Assembly (NCBI GenBank): GCA_003070825.1
Contig: QBLP01000077.1
Location: 1-7,679 of the forward strand
Origin: Halanaerobium sp.
GTDB lineage: Bacteria; Bacillota; Halanaerobiia; Halanaerobiales; Halanaerobiaceae
Direction: 5' to 3'
Length of the DNA: 7,679 bases
Below, piece after piece: positions 6,524 through 7,679 of this stretch (within the stretch, counting starts at the first letter, position 1; each line of letters opens with the position of its first letter). The notes below the pieces were generated by a model. It was not told where the DNA came from. It worked only from the letters and a program-made list of their open reading frames with translations, and ran no database searches. Made by a program: the position numbers and the translations under genes.

Positions 6524-7555
6524 CTAAAACGCTCCTCCCAATTCAGTAAATGTTTTTCCGTATAATGTTTGATAAAAATTGTTAACCTGTTTTTGATAAT
6601 CTATGTCCTGATACTTAGCTGGATAAGCTTTTTTTGCCAGCCAGAGCTGAGCAATAAAAGCTGACGGGGAGGGGAAATCCCATGGTTCTAATTTTGATGG
6701 AACTCGATAAAGCTCGTTGTTTTTGAAAGCACTTACATTTTGATATTTATTTTCTTGGGCCAGTTCTTCTAAATCCCCATTAAAATACTGAGAAACAATT
6801 ACCAACTCCGGATTCCATTCCAAAATATTTTCAGCCGATACTGTAAGAAATCCTGATTTTAATTCTGCTGCTGGATTTATTCCACCTGCATTTTCAATCA
6901 GAGCTGTCTGCATCATTTCTGCTCCAACAGAATCAGTAAATTCGGAATTAGCAAAGTATATTTTTTTCTTTTTTGATTCTGAAAGCTCAGCTGTTTTTTT
7001 AGTTAAACTATCAATTTTATCATAGGCAGCCATCACTTCTTTTGCTTTCTCTTCTTTGTTTAGAACTTTTCCTAGAAGTTCTGTGGTCTTTCGAATCTGA
7101 TCCAGACTTTCAGGATTTATAATTATTGCTGTTACACCCTGTTCTTTTAATTTTTCTGCTGTTTCAAGAGCATCACGATGAGGGTATAAAATAACTAAAT
7201 CTGGATTTACACTCATCGTAGTCTCTAAATTAATCCCATTTCTTTTTGAGCCAACCTGTGGTAGGTCAGCTAGTTCAGGCTGTATATTAACAAATAAAGG
7301 CTGTTTATCTGTCTTAACTGAAACTCCTACCAATTTATCTCCTGCATCCAGAGCCAGCACAAACTGGGTCGCTGATTTATATGTAGTTACAACTCGCTCA
7401 ACATTGTCGGGGACAGTTATTTCTCTGCCCATCATATCAGTAAAATCGCGCTCCGCTTCTGCTCTGAATAGTGGACTAAAAAGTAAAAGCAGACTTAAAC
7501 TAAAAATTGCTAAAATCATTTGCCAGTTTACTTCAAAATTTTCTTTTTTTAACAT
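6524..7555 (-). CDS. Periplasmic binding protein of a FecCD-type transporter, probably molybdate/tungstate (MolA-like)
   Basis: Solute receptor of the BtuF/FepB/MolA class (PF01497-like), 343 residues from the ATG at 7555. The signal peptide is long: charged start MLKKENFEVNWQ, hydrophobic core at about 13-27, then RAEA with predicted cleavage after Ala34. There is no lipobox cysteine, so it is a soluble periplasmic protein. The mature protein begins with the family pattern DMMGREITVPDNVERVVTT (40-58) and shows two lobes joined by a long helix; MSVNPDLVILYP at 114-125 and ENILEWNPELVIVS at 242-255 are the paired PDL/PEL motifs of the fold. EPWDFPSPSAF at 290-300 is near the end. A TTG at 7558 directly precedes the ATG; GGGAG (7567-7563) is 7 bases from the ATG and only 4 from the TTG. 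First gene of the operon, behind a ModE-like operator. Iron or cobalamin cannot be excluded by fold alone. Confidence 0.88.
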   Translation of the reverse strand: MLKKENFEVNWQMILAIFSLSLLLLFSPLFRAEAERDFTDMMGREITVPDNVERVVTTYKSATQFVLALDAGDKLVGVSVKTDKQPLFVNIQPELADLPQVGSKRNGINLETTMSVNPDLVILYPHRDALETAEKLKEQGVTAIIINPESLDQIRKTTELLGKVLNKEEKAKEVMAAYDKIDSLTKKTAELSESKKKKIYFANSEFTDSVGAEMMQTALIENAGGINPAAELKSGFLTVSAENILEWNPELVIVSQYFNGDLEELAQENKYQNVSAFKNNELYRVPSKLEPWDFPSPSAFIAQLWLAKKAYPAKYQDIDYQKQVNNFYQTLYGKTFTELGGAF

Positions 7556-7562
7556 CAAACCA

Positions 7563-7567
7563 CTCCC
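7563..7567 (-). promoter_or_regulatory. Ribosome-binding site of the molybdate-type binding protein
   Basis: GGGAG on the minus strand (7567-7563), within AAAGGGAGTGG. Its spacing of 7 bases favours the ATG at 7555 over the adjoining TTG at 7558. It begins only 5 bases after the ModE-like operator, so the leader is very short. Confidence 0.6.
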
Positions 7568-7572
7568 TTTTT

Positions 7573-7596
7573 CGTTATGTGTAACCTCATATAACG
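7573..7596. promoter_or_regulatory. ModE-type molybdate-responsive operator
   Basis: Read on the minus strand the site is CGTTATAT, eight bases (GAGGTTAC), then ACATAACG. The half-sites are complementary at 7 of 8 positions. The 8+8+8 layout and both half-sites agree with the ModE operator before the Escherichia coli modABC operon as I recall it; the central eight bases differ. It starts at about the predicted transcription start and ends 5 bases before the ribosome-binding site, where a bound repressor would block transcription when molybdate or tungstate is plentiful. The match to the remembered consensus could not be checked against a database here. Confidence 0.72.
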
Positions 7597-7601
7597 ATTA
7601 C

Positions 7602-7610
7602 ATTATAACA
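7602..7610 (-). promoter_or_regulatory. Extended -10 promoter of the transporter-xdhC operon
   Basis: On the minus strand TGT (7610-7608) is followed by TATAAT (7607-7602), a perfect extended -10 element. At 17-base spacing the -35 position reads CTGAAT (7630-7625), a weak match to TTGACA, as is usual for extended -10 promoters. Transcription would start near 7594-7596, at the upstream end of the ModE-like operator. Confidence 0.7.
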
Positions 7611-7640
7611 TAAAAATTCAATTAATTCAGACATTATTTC

Positions 7641-7666
7641 AAAAACTGATTTTAAGCTGTGATCAG
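7641..7666 (-). terminator. Weak terminator candidate of a gene upstream of the window
   Basis: CTGAT (7646-7650) and ATCAG (7662-7666) can form a 5-bp stem with an 11-base loop, followed on the minus strand by five U residues (7645-7641). It could end transcription of a minus-strand gene beyond the right edge and insulate the molybdate-type operon. The stem is short, so this may be chance. No coding region was recognised between 7611 and 7679. Confidence 0.25.
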
Positions 7667-7679
7667 AAGTATCTAAACA

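Noticed and set aside
4719..7555. Iron-siderophore or cobalamin transporter (default label by homology)
   Set aside because: Not excluded by fold, but no siderophore, corrin or iron-regulated features are seen, while the xdhC genes and the ModE-like site point to molybdate/tungstate.
7404..7613. 69-residue plus-strand reading frame reaching into the upstream gap
   Set aside because: Antisense to the binding-protein signal region and crossing the operator and promoter; Lys/Ser-rich low-complexity shadow.
1..7679. CRISPR array, insertion sequence, tRNA, rRNA or defence system
   Set aside because: No direct-repeat array, transposase, terminal repeats, tRNA-like cloverleaf or rRNA sequence was recognised; the window is filled by eight ordinary-looking genes on one strand.

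Overview
All eight genes lie on the minus strand, so the window reads right to left. Base composition is low GC, Shine-Dalgarno sites are strong (AAGGAGG, AGGAGGG), and promoters are of sigma-70/sigma-A type. These features suggest a low-GC Firmicutes-like bacterium. Both solute-binding proteins end their signal peptides in a signal-peptidase-I site and have no lipobox cysteine. This fits a diderm with a true periplasm better than a monoderm, where such proteins are normally lipoproteins. A halophilic or anaerobic Halanaerobiales-type organism would fit, but that placement is inference.

Right-hand unit (about 7610 down to 3565): an extended -10 promoter, then a ModE-type operator at 7573-7596, then five genes. 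They are a periplasmic binding protein, a FecCD-family permease, an ABC ATPase, a 258-residue XdhC-type Rossmann protein and a 104-residue stand-alone XdhC/CoxI N-terminal-type domain. Junctions are tight: 3 bases, a TAATG overlap, 63 bases and a TAGTG overlap. By fold the transporter would usually be labelled iron-siderophore or cobalamin. The operator and the linked xdhC genes point instead to molybdate or tungstate uptake of the MolABC kind, coupled to maturation of a molybdenum hydroxylase. No such enzyme is encoded in the window.

Left-hand unit (about 3535 down to the left edge): a promoter with perfect consensus boxes (TTGACA, 17 bases, TATAAT) drives a class-I glutamine-amidotransferase-like gamma-glutamyl hydrolase (peptidase C26). 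A family-5 peptide-type binding protein follows, then a DppB/OppB-type permease. A perfect 13-bp hairpin with a short U-tract lies between the last two and probably keeps binding-protein output above permease output. The second permease and the ATPases are expected beyond the left edge. The logical reading is uptake of a peptide or gamma-glutamyl compound followed by cytoplasmic hydrolysis; the substrate is not shown by the sequence.

The most noteworthy points are the ModE-like operator on a FecCD-type transporter, the XdhC function split over two genes in reversed domain order, the hydrolase leading a peptide-transporter operon, and two genes whose farthest-upstream start codon falls inside the ribosome-binding site.
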